Origin: Marinobacter sp. ATCH36
GTDB lineage: Bacteria > Pseudomonadota > Gammaproteobacteria > Pseudomonadales > Oleiphilaceae
Direction of reading: 5' to 3'
Length of the DNA stretch: 64,000 nucleotides
NCBI RefSeq assembly: GCF_023555055.1
Contig: NZ_JAMJPL010000004.1
Location: 1-64,000 of the forward strand
Shown here: in pieces, positions 7,589 to 16,286 of the stretch
Position numbering within the stretch: the first letter of the stretch is position 1
How the letters are laid out: each line of letters opens with the position of its first letter
The notes under the pieces: generated by a model
The model's database searches: none
Seen by the model: the letters and a program-made list of their open reading frames with translations, nothing else
What the model was told of the DNA's origin: nothing
Position numbers and translations under genes: made by a program

Positions 7589-9385
7589 ATGAAGATTCTT
7601 GCACTACATACTCTGGCATTTCTGCACGTTCATCGTCGGGGTCTGCTGACGTTTTACCTGTTTTTCACTGGCCTGACCCTGGCTGCGCTGACGCCCCTGT
7701 TCTCAGCCGCATTGGCGACGCTTGGCCCGGTCACCGGCAAGGCGGCGATCAGTACTGGCGGCCTGGTGCAATTCGTCATCTCGCCGGGTGGAATTCTCTG
7801 GCTTGCCGCCACTGCCACTATTGCCACACTGCTGGTGCTTCTGCAGCAGGCAGGCATGACCTGGATCGCCGCTTCCAGCGGCCATCGGGAATACCGAATT
7901 GCATTGTCGGCACTCTGGGCCATTGCCCGCCATTTCAGGAAACTTACGGCTCTGGCTTTGCTGCATGTTGGCAGCCATCTCATGGTGGCACTGCCTTTTC
8001 TGCTTACGGTGATCCTCGCCTATCAACTGCTCCTTTCGCCCCACGACATATACTACCTGCGGCTTGAACGGCCACCGGTTCTCTGGTGGTTCCTGGGGAT
8101 CTCCGCCACTGCGGCACTGGGAATTGCCTTCTGCAATGGCTGGCTGTATCTGCGGTGGATACTCTCTGTTCCCCTGGTTCTGCTGGAAGGCCACGGTGCT
8201 AGAACAGCGCTCAGACTGAGCAGCCAATACGTGCATGGTCAGCGCCTGCCTGCCACCGGCGCATTGCTGACAGGCCTTTGCGGGCTGGTGATACTTCCGA
8301 TTCTGGTCACCCTTGTCTTTCAGGGCATTGGCAGCCAACTGCTACCCAGGTTACCGGAACGGATGGACCTGCTCATGCCGGTAACGCTCGCCTTTGTCGC
8401 ACTTTATATCTTCTTCACCATAACGCTGGCCTTTGCAGGCATCGCGGCCTACAGCATGCTTGTTTATAGCGTTTACCGTCAGGCAACCGGCCACAACCAG
8501 CGCGTATCCTCGAAAGGCTTGCCCAAACAGGCCGGCCCTATGGCCTGGACGGCAGAATTGCTGGTTATCGTATTGGCAGTCGGCCAGGCATGGCTCGTAC
8601 TGCAGTCCTTCGAACAACAGGACGAAGTCGCGATAACCGCCCACAGAGGCAGTGCCTTGAAGGCACCAGAAAACACTCTGAGTGCCATAGAGCAGGCCAT
8701 TGAAGATGGGGCGGATTACATTGAAATTGATGTTCGTATGACCGCTGACGGGGTACCGGTGCTCTGGCACGACACCGATATGCGGCGCGTCTTCGGCCTG
8801 GCAGGAAAAATCTCCGATATCAACCTGGAAGACGCCCGTAACCGGGATGCCGGTTCCTGGTTCGACCCGGCCTTCAGTCACGAGCGAATCGCCACTCTGG
8901 AAGAAGCCATCACCGCCACCAGGGGCGAGGCAAACCTTTACGTCGACATAAAGCCCGACCGGGACACCCCCGAACTGACCCGGGAAGTGGTCACGCTGCT
9001 CCAGCGAATGAACGCCGTGGACGGCACCGTAATTGCGGCAGCCGAATGGTACGTGCTGGCTGAAGTTCGCCAACTGGAACCCGAGCTGAGAACCACACTT
9101 CTGGCGCAGTTTATTGTCGGCCCGCTTTGGGAACGGAGCTTTGACAATCTCGGCCTACGGAGGAACAGGACGACGCCCGCCACGGTTGCGCAAACTCACC
9201 GATCCGGCAACGAACTTCATGTTTGGACGGTCAATAGTCCCAACGCCATGTCACGCTTTATCGACATGGGCGTGGACAACATCATCACCGACAGGCCGGA
9301 GGTACTGGCTGCCTTGCTTGAGCAACGGCGTGGACTCACCGATGCCGAAGTGCTGGTGATCAAGCTGCGCAACTGGCTTCGATAA
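7589..9385 (+). CDS. Membrane-anchored glycerophosphodiester phosphodiesterase
   Basis: A 598-residue protein with a GPDPase_memb-type N-terminal half (about seven hydrophobic spans to residue 335) followed by a C-terminal GDPD domain (about 347-585). Catalytic features are HRG (352-354), metal ligands Glu379 and Asp381 in EIDV, and His394 in LWHD; the C-terminal NIITDRPE signature is also present. It should hydrolyse glycerophosphodiesters to glycerol-3-phosphate and an alcohol at the membrane. It is probably co-transcribed with the LtaS-like gene 33 bases upstream. A second, soluble GDPD gene occurs at 62772, so this one probably has a distinct envelope substrate. Confidence 0.92.
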   Translation: MKILALHTLAFLHVHRRGLLTFYLFFTGLTLAALTPLFSAALATLGPVTGKAAISTGGLVQFVISPGGILWLAATATIATLLVLLQQAGMTWIAASSGHREYRIALSALWAIARHFRKLTALALLHVGSHLMVALPFLLTVILAYQLLLSPHDIYYLRLERPPVLWWFLGISATAALGIAFCNGWLYLRWILSVPLVLLEGHGARTALRLSSQYVHGQRLPATGALLTGLCGLVILPILVTLVFQGIGSQLLPRLPERMDLLMPVTLAFVALYIFFTITLAFAGIAAYSMLVYSVYRQATGHNQRVSSKGLPKQAGPMAWTAELLVIVLAVGQAWLVLQSFEQQDEVAITAHRGSALKAPENTLSAIEQAIEDGADYIEIDVRMTADGVPVLWHDTDMRRVFGLAGKISDINLEDARNRDAGSWFDPAFSHERIATLEEAITATRGEANLYVDIKPDRDTPELTREVVTLLQRMNAVDGTVIAAAEWYVLAEVRQLEPELRTTLLAQFIVGPLWERSFDNLGLRRNRTTPATVAQTHRSGNELHVWTVNSPNAMSRFIDMGVDNIITDRPEVLAALLEQRRGLTDAEVLVIKLRNWLR

Positions 9386-9457
9386 CAGCTGATTACCCAT
9401 GGTAACTGGTCTAATCTTGAATGTGACTTCACCATCCAGCGCAAGGAGAGCGTCGAC

Positions 9458-12154
9458 ATGAACCGCCCAGGCCAACGCTCACGCCGCTGGTTCAGATCAC
9501 TCTGTCTGATATGCGCAGTCATTTTGTTCTGTTCAGCCGTGCCGGCCCACGCCGAACAGCAAAACGAAGGGTCTGGTGAAGAGAGCAACCAGGAAGGCGC
9601 CGAGGCGCCCCCCGAAGAAAAAGAAGAAGAGCCCGAAGAAGCAAGACCTGCAGTCCAGCCCGAGCTGGAAGCAGATGCCGAAGGGCCACCCGAGATTCAG
9701 CTTCCTGATACCGAGACGGCGGATATCCGCCAGCAGATCCAGGCCCTGAGAACCTCACTGGACCAGCGCCTGGTTGCGGTTGACTCCACCCGCAACCGGC
9801 TCACCTACGCGGAATCACTTCTCAACCGACTCAAAGACGAATACGACAGTTTTGAGCTCCGACTGGAAAAAGCCGGCCTCAACCTCACCGGCAACTACGC
9901 CAACCTCCTTCAGCAGCGGCTTGAGAGACTCCAGCGTCAGGGGATTGCCGAGGATCTGATTGGTGACATCGAAGATCAGTTGTCGACAGCGCGTGAGGAA
10001 CAACTCCGACTGGAAGAGTTCGAGGCCATCATTGATCCCGGCGATGATGCCCGCGACCAGTTAAGGAGCCAGAGGGCCAGCCTGGTTCGCCAGTTGCACA
10101 AGGCCGTCACCGAGCACATCCAGGTTCTGAACGAGTACTACAGTACAGTATCGGCCCTGAAGGACCGCGTGGAGGCGTATCAGATTCTGCTGCAGCAGCG
10201 CCTGTTCTGGCTGCCCAGTGCACCGGTTGTCGGAACGGAGACCCTTACGGAACTGTTGAACGCAGCGACCTGGTTTACCGGGCAGTTGCGTGTTGACCCG
10301 CTCAGAGACGCCATTGCTGAATCGGTTGAGGAGCGCGGCGGCCGTATAGCCTTACTGATTGCCCTTCTGGCATTACTGCTGATCAAGCGGCGAGCCATCA
10401 GACGAAACCTGGATGCCAACAGCCAGTACGTTGGCAACGTCGGCCATGATCGTATTGATTTTACGCTGTATGCGTTTGCCAACAGCGTGTTACTGGCCCT
10501 GCCCGGCGTGCTGGTGCTCGCAGTCGCCTCCCTATCGCTGATGGAAGGCAACGACTTCTATTCCGCCCTGTCCAAGGGACTGGCCACGGCGGCCCTTGTC
10601 ACACTCCTGCTGGCGTTTATCAAAAACGTTGCCCGCCGCGGTGGATTGGGAGACGCCCATTTCCACTGGCATATCGACTCGCTGCGCGCCATTCGCCGGG
10701 AGCTTCCGTTTCTATTGACGCTGATAATTCCTATCACCGTTATTTTGCCGACCACCGCCACACCCGGCGGCTCCGAATTTGAAGGCAGTCTGGGGCGCCT
10801 TCTTTTCACCACTGTATCCATAGCCCTGTCAATGTTCGCACAGCGTATTATGAGTGCAGTTCGCGCCGACCGTCCGCAGAACAGATTCTTGCTGGCCCTG
10901 CATATACTGGCGGTAGCAACGCCCCTGCTACTGGCAGTGGCCTCACTGGTTGGATACCACTACACCGCCCTCGAACTGGAGCGAAATCTGTTCATCAGCA
11001 TCTGCTGGATCGCATTCAACGCTATGCTGTTCTACGTCGGACTCCGGGCACTCTCGGTCAGGGAGCGTCGCCTCACCCTGGAGCGCCTGCGGGAACATCG
11101 GGAGGCGGAACGCAAGGTCGCTGATCACAAAGAAGCGGCGGAATCCTCAGGCGAAGGGGTTCCCCAAAGCCTGGACATGCCGGAAATGGACCTCAAGGAT
11201 ATCAGTCAGCAAAGTACCGCACTTTTGCGCATCCTGATTTCCGCGCTTGTCATATCCGGCCTCTGGCTGTTCTGGGCCGGCCTGATACCGGCCCTGCAGC
11301 TGTTCGACAACATCTCACTCTGGACCATCGCGACCGATCTTGAAGGCGGCGACCCACTGCCCATCACTCTTGGTGACCTGCTGCTGGCGCTGTTGGTCGG
11401 CGTCGGTACAGTGCTCGCCGTCAAAAACCTGCCCGGCACACTGGAAGTCATGGTGCTAAGCCGGTTGAAGCTTGAGCCAGGAACAGGCTATGCCATCACT
11501 ACCCTCACCACCTATTCCCTGGTGTTAGTCGGGGTGGTGTTTTTTCTCGGCGTGATCGGAGTGCAATGGTCCAAGCTGCAGTGGCTGGTAGCCGCGCTCG
11601 GGGTGGGGTTGGGCTTTGGCCTTCAGGAAATTGTCGCCAACTTTGTGTCCGGCATTATCCTGTTGTTCGAACGTCCCATCCGTGTAGGAGATACGGTCAC
11701 CATCGGCGGCATAACCGGCACGGTCTCGCGTATCCGCATTCGCGCAACCACTCTGGTTGACTGGGACCGCAAGGAGCAGATCATTCCCAACAAGACTTTC
11801 GTGACCCAGGACCTGACCAACTGGACACTGTCTGACTCGATCACCCGCGTCATACTGAAAGTCGGCGTTGCCTACGGCTCCGACATGGACCAGGTGCAGG
11901 AACTGCTCACGGAGGTGGCTCAGAGCAACGAACGGGTCGTGGATGATCCGGCACCAGCCGTATTCTGCGTCGGTCTCGGTGACAGCCGCATTGATTTCGA
12001 GCTACGGGTGTTTGTCAAAGATCCCCTGGACATTATGCCCCTGTCCCACGAGATCAACGCCGGCATTACTCGCGCCCTGAAGGAAGCAGGCATCGAGATC
12101 CCCTTCCCTCAGCGGGATATTCACGTGGGGAAAAGTTACTGGAGGCCCGAATAA
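9458..12154 (+). CDS. Large MscS-family mechanosensitive channel (MscK/KefA-like)
   Basis: An 898-residue protein: signal peptide (cleavage near AHA, about residue 31), a very acidic Glu/Pro-rich stretch (about 32-85), a periplasmic coiled-coil region (about 88-230), several membrane spans (about 297-660), and a C-terminal MscS channel domain. The pore helix GVGLGFGLQEIVANFVSG lies near residues 714-732 and is followed by the MscS beta domain (FERPIRVGDTVTIG). It releases solutes during hypo-osmotic shock. The start ATG follows AAGGAG. Its last 19 bases overlap the 3' end of the opposing gene at 12136. It lies 72 bases after the GDPD gene and may share its transcript. Confidence 0.92.
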   Translation: MNRPGQRSRRWFRSLCLICAVILFCSAVPAHAEQQNEGSGEESNQEGAEAPPEEKEEEPEEARPAVQPELEADAEGPPEIQLPDTETADIRQQIQALRTSLDQRLVAVDSTRNRLTYAESLLNRLKDEYDSFELRLEKAGLNLTGNYANLLQQRLERLQRQGIAEDLIGDIEDQLSTAREEQLRLEEFEAIIDPGDDARDQLRSQRASLVRQLHKAVTEHIQVLNEYYSTVSALKDRVEAYQILLQQRLFWLPSAPVVGTETLTELLNAATWFTGQLRVDPLRDAIAESVEERGGRIALLIALLALLLIKRRAIRRNLDANSQYVGNVGHDRIDFTLYAFANSVLLALPGVLVLAVASLSLMEGNDFYSALSKGLATAALVTLLLAFIKNVARRGGLGDAHFHWHIDSLRAIRRELPFLLTLIIPITVILPTTATPGGSEFEGSLGRLLFTTVSIALSMFAQRIMSAVRADRPQNRFLLALHILAVATPLLLAVASLVGYHYTALELERNLFISICWIAFNAMLFYVGLRALSVRERRLTLERLREHREAERKVADHKEAAESSGEGVPQSLDMPEMDLKDISQQSTALLRILISALVISGLWLFWAGLIPALQLFDNISLWTIATDLEGGDPLPITLGDLLLALLVGVGTVLAVKNLPGTLEVMVLSRLKLEPGTGYAITTLTTYSLVLVGVVFFLGVIGVQWSKLQWLVAALGVGLGFGLQEIVANFVSGIILLFERPIRVGDTVTIGGITGTVSRIRIRATTLVDWDRKEQIIPNKTFVTQDLTNWTLSDSITRVILKVGVAYGSDMDQVQELLTEVAQSNERVVDDPAPAVFCVGLGDSRIDFELRVFVKDPLDIMPLSHEINAGITRALKEAGIEIPFPQRDIHVGKSYWRPE

Positions 12155-13236
12155 CCGGGCCTTCGACCAGACAGTCGGTACAGGGCCGCAAGAAGTCCCC
12201 GGAGCAGGGCAATGGCTGGCCATAACAACCAGCTGAGGAGGTACAGGGCCGGCACAAGGATGATCAACCAGCCAACGATCTGTATAGCCATTGGAGATAC
12301 ACCCAGCACATCCGCCACCCCGGCAAAGAAATCATTGATCAGGCTGGGATGCGTGACCACCAGGTACCCTGCTCCCAGGATTACGGGCCATTTCACATAC
12401 CGGGCGCTGCTGAGAATCAGCCGCCCGCTGCCAGTTATGCGGGCAGCCAAAGCTGCTGAGCGGGTTGATAGCCTGGCTCCCTGTGTTGCCTTTGCCGCCG
12501 TGCGGCCTGCACGAAGCACCTTCACTGCGCTGGCGAACACCAGCACATCCACCGAGGCCCAGCCGATATCGCTGGCGGAAATATCCTCCCCGGTACGGTA
12601 GTCCGACTCCAGTTGCCGAACTCCACTGGTGAAAAACTGGGCAATGCCTTCGGTCACTCTTTCGGTCTGCACCCACTGGGTCTGGCCACTGGCATCCACG
12701 ACAAACTGCCCGAGGAAATCGTGTCCTTCATTGTGAATGAAATTCACCGCATACCAGCCTCGCTCTTCCGGCGTCAGTGGTTCAGCTTCTTCCCTTGGAT
12801 CAATCTCCTTGCCTCTGAGCTGTGCAATGTAATCCTTGGCAAGTTCATACTGACGGGCCGCCTTGCTCATCCATTCAACGGAACTGACGGGATGCCGGAT
12901 AAAATAGTGAATGGGCGGCAAAACGCTTTCACCGTAGGTGCGAAGTACTTCACGAAACTCCGGTTCTGAGGCGTAAAGGGGAAGGATGGTACGGGCCATA
13001 CCGGGATAGGAAAGCAGGGCTGCCTGGGCCTTGAGCAACACCAGCGGATCATCCCCGAGATCCAGTATGGCTGCCTGGACTTCAATGGGCTCGTCTTTGA
13101 TATTGTCAAAACCGGGCAATGCTTCCCGGGCCTGAATCGAAATAAGCTTGTGCTCAATCGGCACCGGTCGGGACGAGTAACTGGCAAGTGCGGCAACCAG
13201 TAGCGCCACACCAAGGACCCACATGGCTTTGTTCAA
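12136..13236 (-). CDS. Hypothetical membrane protein
   Basis: A 366-residue protein with an N-terminal hydrophobic segment (residues 5-20, signal peptide or anchor), a soluble middle region with several Trp and His (for example WYAVNFIHNEGHDFLGQF) and two or three hydrophobic spans at the C terminus (about 280-300 and 313-350). The middle part from about 215 to 265 is rich in Ala, Arg and Ser, as in membrane-proximal linkers. I do not recognise the family. It converges on the mechanosensitive channel with a 19-base overlap and lies 24 bases upstream of the SMR gene on the same strand order fpr-SMR-this gene. Coding status is well supported by length and codon pattern. Confidence 0.75.
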   Translation of the reverse strand: MNKAMWVLGVALLVAALASYSSRPVPIEHKLISIQAREALPGFDNIKDEPIEVQAAILDLGDDPLVLLKAQAALLSYPGMARTILPLYASEPEFREVLRTYGESVLPPIHYFIRHPVSSVEWMSKAARQYELAKDYIAQLRGKEIDPREEAEPLTPEERGWYAVNFIHNEGHDFLGQFVVDASGQTQWVQTERVTEGIAQFFTSGVRQLESDYRTGEDISASDIGWASVDVLVFASAVKVLRAGRTAAKATQGARLSTRSAALAARITGSGRLILSSARYVKWPVILGAGYLVVTHPSLINDFFAGVADVLGVSPMAIQIVGWLIILVPALYLLSWLLWPAIALLRGLLAALYRLSGRRPGYSGLQ

Positions 13237-13260
13237 ACACTCACCCCTGGCTAATTGGAT

Positions 13261-13590
13261 TCAACCTATACTGCCTGAGAATACGTTGATTACCATCACG
13301 CCGGCAACGATGAGGCCGATTCCGATCATCGCAGCCAGGTCCAGAGATTGACCGAAGAACACGTAGCCCGCCAGTGCAATCAATGCCACGCCAGCGCCGG
13401 CCCAGACGGCGTAGGCAACCCCGACAGGAAGTGTTTTCAGAGTGAGTGCCAGGAAGTAGAACGCCACAATATAAGCCACCACGACAACCAGAGACGGTGT
13501 CAGTCGGGTAAAGCCCTCTGAGCTTTTCAGGAAGGATGTGCCGATGACTTCGGCGAGGATGGCAATCGACAAATACGCCCACTGAATCAT
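13261..13590 (-). CDS. SMR-family multidrug efflux transporter (EmrE-like)
   Basis: A 109-residue four-span protein with the key EmrE residues at identical positions: Glu14 in AILAEVIGT (proton and drug coupling), Trp63 in AYAVWAG and the KSSEGFTRL loop. It exports cationic lipophilic compounds in exchange for protons as an inner-membrane dimer. I chose ATG 13590, which gives the standard SMR N terminus. The frame extends to 13644 but that portion overlaps the fpr terminator. The substrate is not determinable. It is followed after 24 bases by the hypothetical gene. Confidence 0.93.
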   Translation of the reverse strand: MIQWAYLSIAILAEVIGTSFLKSSEGFTRLTPSLVVVVAYIVAFYFLALTLKTLPVGVAYAVWAGAGVALIALAGYVFFGQSLDLAAMIGIGLIVAGVMVINVFSGSIG

Positions 13591-13623
13591 TTCAATGCAT
13601 ACCTTGTTGAGTCGCTTCGAATG

Positions 13624-13655
13624 CAAAAACCCCGAAGCTTGCACTCCGGGGTTTC
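13624..13655 (-). terminator. Rho-independent terminator of fpr
   Basis: On the minus strand AACCCCG is paired with CGGGGTT across a 12-base loop and followed by a T-run. It lies 37 bases after the fpr stop, separating fpr from the SMR gene. Confidence 0.8.
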
Positions 13656-13691
13656 ATGGTCACCAGGATTGGTGCTGATGAAGCGTGAGAT

Positions 13692-14462
13692 TTACTGCTC
13701 CACAAACGCCCTCTCGATAACGTAGTGCCCAAGGTCGCCATGACGTGCTTCCTTGAAGCCCATATTGTTGAGGATGGCACAGGTATCTTTCAACATGCTT
13801 GGGCTACCGCAGACCATGAAGCGGTCGTTCTCAAGATCAAACTCGGGAAGATCCAGGTCTTTTGTGAGCTTGCCATTTTCCATGGCGTCGGTCAGGCGCC
13901 CGGTGTTGCGGAAATCTTCACGAGTGACCGTGGGGTAATAAAGCAGCTTGCCATCCACCATCTCACCAAAGAATTCGTTATTCGGCAGTTCCTCGATCTC
14001 ATCCTGGTAAGCCAGCTCGGACTTGTACCGAACGCCGTGGGTGACAATCACCTTATCGTAGGCCTCATAGACTTCCGGGTCCTTGATGATGCTGATAAAT
14101 GGCGCCAGGCCGGTGCCTGTGCTGATCAGCCAGAGGTTCTTTCCCGGCAGCAGGTTGTCCATAATCAGGGTGCCGGTTGGCTTGCGGCTCACCATGATCT
14201 CATCGCCTACCTGGATTTTCTGCAGCCGTGAAGTCAGCGGGCCGTCCTGCACCTTGATAGAGAAAAACTCCAGCTCTTCTTCATAATTGGCGCTGGCAAT
14301 ACTGTAGGCGCGCATCAGCGGCTTGCCGTCGGTTTCCAGACCAATCATGGTGAAGTGGCCATTCTTGAACCGGAATCCGGGATCACGGGTGGTGGTAAAG
14401 CTGAAGAGGGTGTCGTTCCAGTGACGAACACTTGTTACACGCTCTTTGTTCAGGTTGCTCAT
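13692..14462 (-). CDS. fpr: Ferredoxin-NADP(+) reductase
   Basis: A 256-residue flavoprotein of the bacterial FprA type. The FAD-binding barrel has RAYSIASANYEEELEFFSIKVQ-like sequence (residues about 50-70) with the RxYS motif, and the NAD(P)-binding half has LISTGTGLAPF (about 112-122) and VCGSPSMLKDT. The C terminus ends HYVIERAFVEQ, as in Azotobacter and Pseudomonas Fpr. It passes electrons between NADPH and ferredoxin or flavodoxin, and serves oxidative-stress defence and iron-sulfur chemistry. It is divergent from the LysR gene at 14582, which in pseudomonads (FinR) activates fpr under superoxide stress. It ends in its own terminator. Confidence 0.94.
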   Translation of the reverse strand: MSNLNKERVTSVRHWNDTLFSFTTTRDPGFRFKNGHFTMIGLETDGKPLMRAYSIASANYEEELEFFSIKVQDGPLTSRLQKIQVGDEIMVSRKPTGTLIMDNLLPGKNLWLISTGTGLAPFISIIKDPEVYEAYDKVIVTHGVRYKSELAYQDEIEELPNNEFFGEMVDGKLLYYPTVTREDFRNTGRLTDAMENGKLTKDLDLPEFDLENDRFMVCGSPSMLKDTCAILNNMGFKEARHGDLGHYVIERAFVEQ

Positions 14463-14581
14463 GGTATCGCCCGTTTGTTAGCCGTTAGCAAATGAATGAA
14501 AATCATTGTGTGAATAATAACCCACAGGTAACCTATCGACAAAATGGGATATTTTCATAACCTTATTCGGGTTTTCCGATT

Positions 14582-15508
14582 ATGAAGTTCAGTTTTCGTC
14601 AGCTTGAAGTATTCCTGGCTGCAGCGCACTTCCAGAACATCACCCGCGCCGCAGACTCCCTGGCCATGTCCCAGTCTGCTGCCAGCAGCGCCCTGAAAGA
14701 ACTGGAGAACCAGTTCGATATCCAGCTTTTTGACCGGGTCGGCAAACGCCTTCAGCTCAATGAGCTTGGCCGGCTTTACCGCCCGAAAGTTGAGGCCCTG
14801 CTAGCCCAGGCCGGTGAACTGGAGCAGGCTTTCAGCAAGCATACCGAGGTCGGCGCCCTCAAGGTTGGCGCCACACTCACGATCGGTAACTATCTGGCTG
14901 TAGGCGTCATGGCCCAATACATGAATACCCCTACCCATCCCAAGATTTCCCTGGAAGTGGCCAATACGCGCACCATTGCCAAACGGGTCAGTGACTTCGA
15001 GTTGGACATCGGATTGATTGAGGGCGAGCTGCAGTCCTCAGAACTGGAAGTGATCCCCTGGCGTGGAGATGAGTTGGTGGCGTTCTGTTCTCCCAACCAT
15101 CCTTTCGCCAGCAAGGCAAGACTATCAGACGCCGACCTGCGCTCCGCCACCTGGATAATGCGAGAACAAGGCTCAGGGACCCGCCAGACCTTTGAGCGGG
15201 GCATGCACGGCCTGCTATCGGATCTGGATATACTGCTGGAACTGGAACACACGGAAGCGATCAAGCGTGCCGTGGAAGCCAACCTTGGTATCGGCTGCCT
15301 TTCCCGGGTATGTCTTGCGGACGCGTTCCGGCGGGGAAGTCTGGTACCTCTGAAGGTTCCTGAAGAAAGGCAATTCGACCGTACCTTCTACTTCATTCTG
15401 CACAAACAGAAATACCGGAGTGCTGGTATCGATCGCTGGATAGAGCTCTGTGAGCAGCTTCAGGACCCGCCAATGCCAACCTCACAGGGCCAGACCGGAC
15501 CACTGTGA
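14582..15508 (+). CDS. finR: LysR-type regulator, probable FinR
   Basis: A 308-residue LysR regulator with the winged helix-turn-helix in residues 3-60 (FLAAAHFQNITRAADSLAM) and a LysR substrate domain from about 90 to 295. It is divergently transcribed from fpr across a 119-base gap, the arrangement seen for FinR, which activates fpr-1 in Pseudomonas putida. The assignment rests on this context. A CysB- or CbbR-like role is possible on sequence alone. Its last 49 coding bases overlap the 3' end of miaE on the other strand. Confidence 0.82.
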   Translation: MKFSFRQLEVFLAAAHFQNITRAADSLAMSQSAASSALKELENQFDIQLFDRVGKRLQLNELGRLYRPKVEALLAQAGELEQAFSKHTEVGALKVGATLTIGNYLAVGVMAQYMNTPTHPKISLEVANTRTIAKRVSDFELDIGLIEGELQSSELEVIPWRGDELVAFCSPNHPFASKARLSDADLRSATWIMREQGSGTRQTFERGMHGLLSDLDILLELEHTEAIKRAVEANLGIGCLSRVCLADAFRRGSLVPLKVPEERQFDRTFYFILHKQKYRSAGIDRWIELCEQLQDPPMPTSQGQTGPL

Positions 15509-16092
15509 AACCGGAATTCGGTATCTGGTGATTCTATCAGTTGCCTTTCCAGTTCCAGGAAACTGTCAATACGATGCTCGACCGGCTCACCTGCCGCCTG
15601 CTCTGCCAGGTCCAGGTAATCCCGATAGTGCCGCGCCTCGGATTTCAGGAGCCCGTTGTAGAATTCCGACAGTTTTTCATCGAGATGAGGCGCCAGGGCG
15701 GCAAAGCGCTCACAGGAGCGCGCCTCGATAATGGCTCCGACAATCAGAACATCCACCAGCCGGCCTGGATCCTCCGCCCTGACCTCTTTGCGTAAACCGG
15801 CGGCATAACGCGCCGGGGTGAGGTGGGCGTAGCGCACGCCACGCTTTTCCATAATGGCCAGTACCTGCTCGAAATGCCTGAGCTCTTCCCGGGCCAGACG
15901 GGACATCTTGTTGAGCAAGTCGGTGTTATCCACATAGCGATACATAAGGCTGAGCGCTGTCGAAGCTGCCTTTTTCTCGCAATGGGCATGGTCGATCAAC
16001 ATCAGATCCTGGTTTGCCAGGGCATTGTCGATCCATTGTTGTGGAGTTCGACACGGCAGAAAGTTGTGGATCTCTAGCAAGGCGTCGTTCAT
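15460..16092 (-). CDS. miaE: tRNA-(ms2io6A)-hydroxylase
   Basis: A 210-residue ferritin-like di-iron monooxygenase that hydroxylates the isopentenyl group of 2-methylthio-N6-isopentenyladenosine at position 37 of tRNA. Carboxylate and His ligands are visible: HCEKKAA, REELRHFEQV (ExxH), EARSCERF and SEARHYRDYL (ExxH). I use ATG 16092, which gives MNDALLEIHNFLP as in homologues. A longer frame reaches 16164 but runs into the acnB promoter region. The gene converges on finR with a 49-base overlap. Confidence 0.92.
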   Translation of the reverse strand: MNDALLEIHNFLPCRTPQQWIDNALANQDLMLIDHAHCEKKAASTALSLMYRYVDNTDLLNKMSRLAREELRHFEQVLAIMEKRGVRYAHLTPARYAAGLRKEVRAEDPGRLVDVLIVGAIIEARSCERFAALAPHLDEKLSEFYNGLLKSEARHYRDYLDLAEQAAGEPVEHRIDSFLELERQLIESPDTEFRFHSGPVWPCEVGIGGS

Positions 16093-16165
16093 GGCGTCAT
16101 AACAGTATTGATGTGCGGCAGGCGAGTATAACGCAGACAACAGCTTCCTCCGACCTCTGTCCAAC

Positions 16166-16194
16166 TTAACTTTATAAGGGCTTTCCTATAGAAT
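16166..16194 (+). promoter_or_regulatory. Predicted sigma-70 promoter of acnB
   Basis: TTAACT at 16166-16171 (4 of 6 to -35) and TAGAAT at 16189-16194 (5 of 6 to -10) are separated by exactly 17 bases. Start would be near 16201, giving a leader of about 86 bases before the acnB GTG. This is a hand match. Confidence 0.5.
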
Positions 16195-16286
16195 GCAGCG
16201 CCAACTTAACACCTTTTCGCCATAAAACTCCCGTCGGGCAAAGACGCCCACGACGCGGAACATTCCAACTGATGAGGGTCCATATC

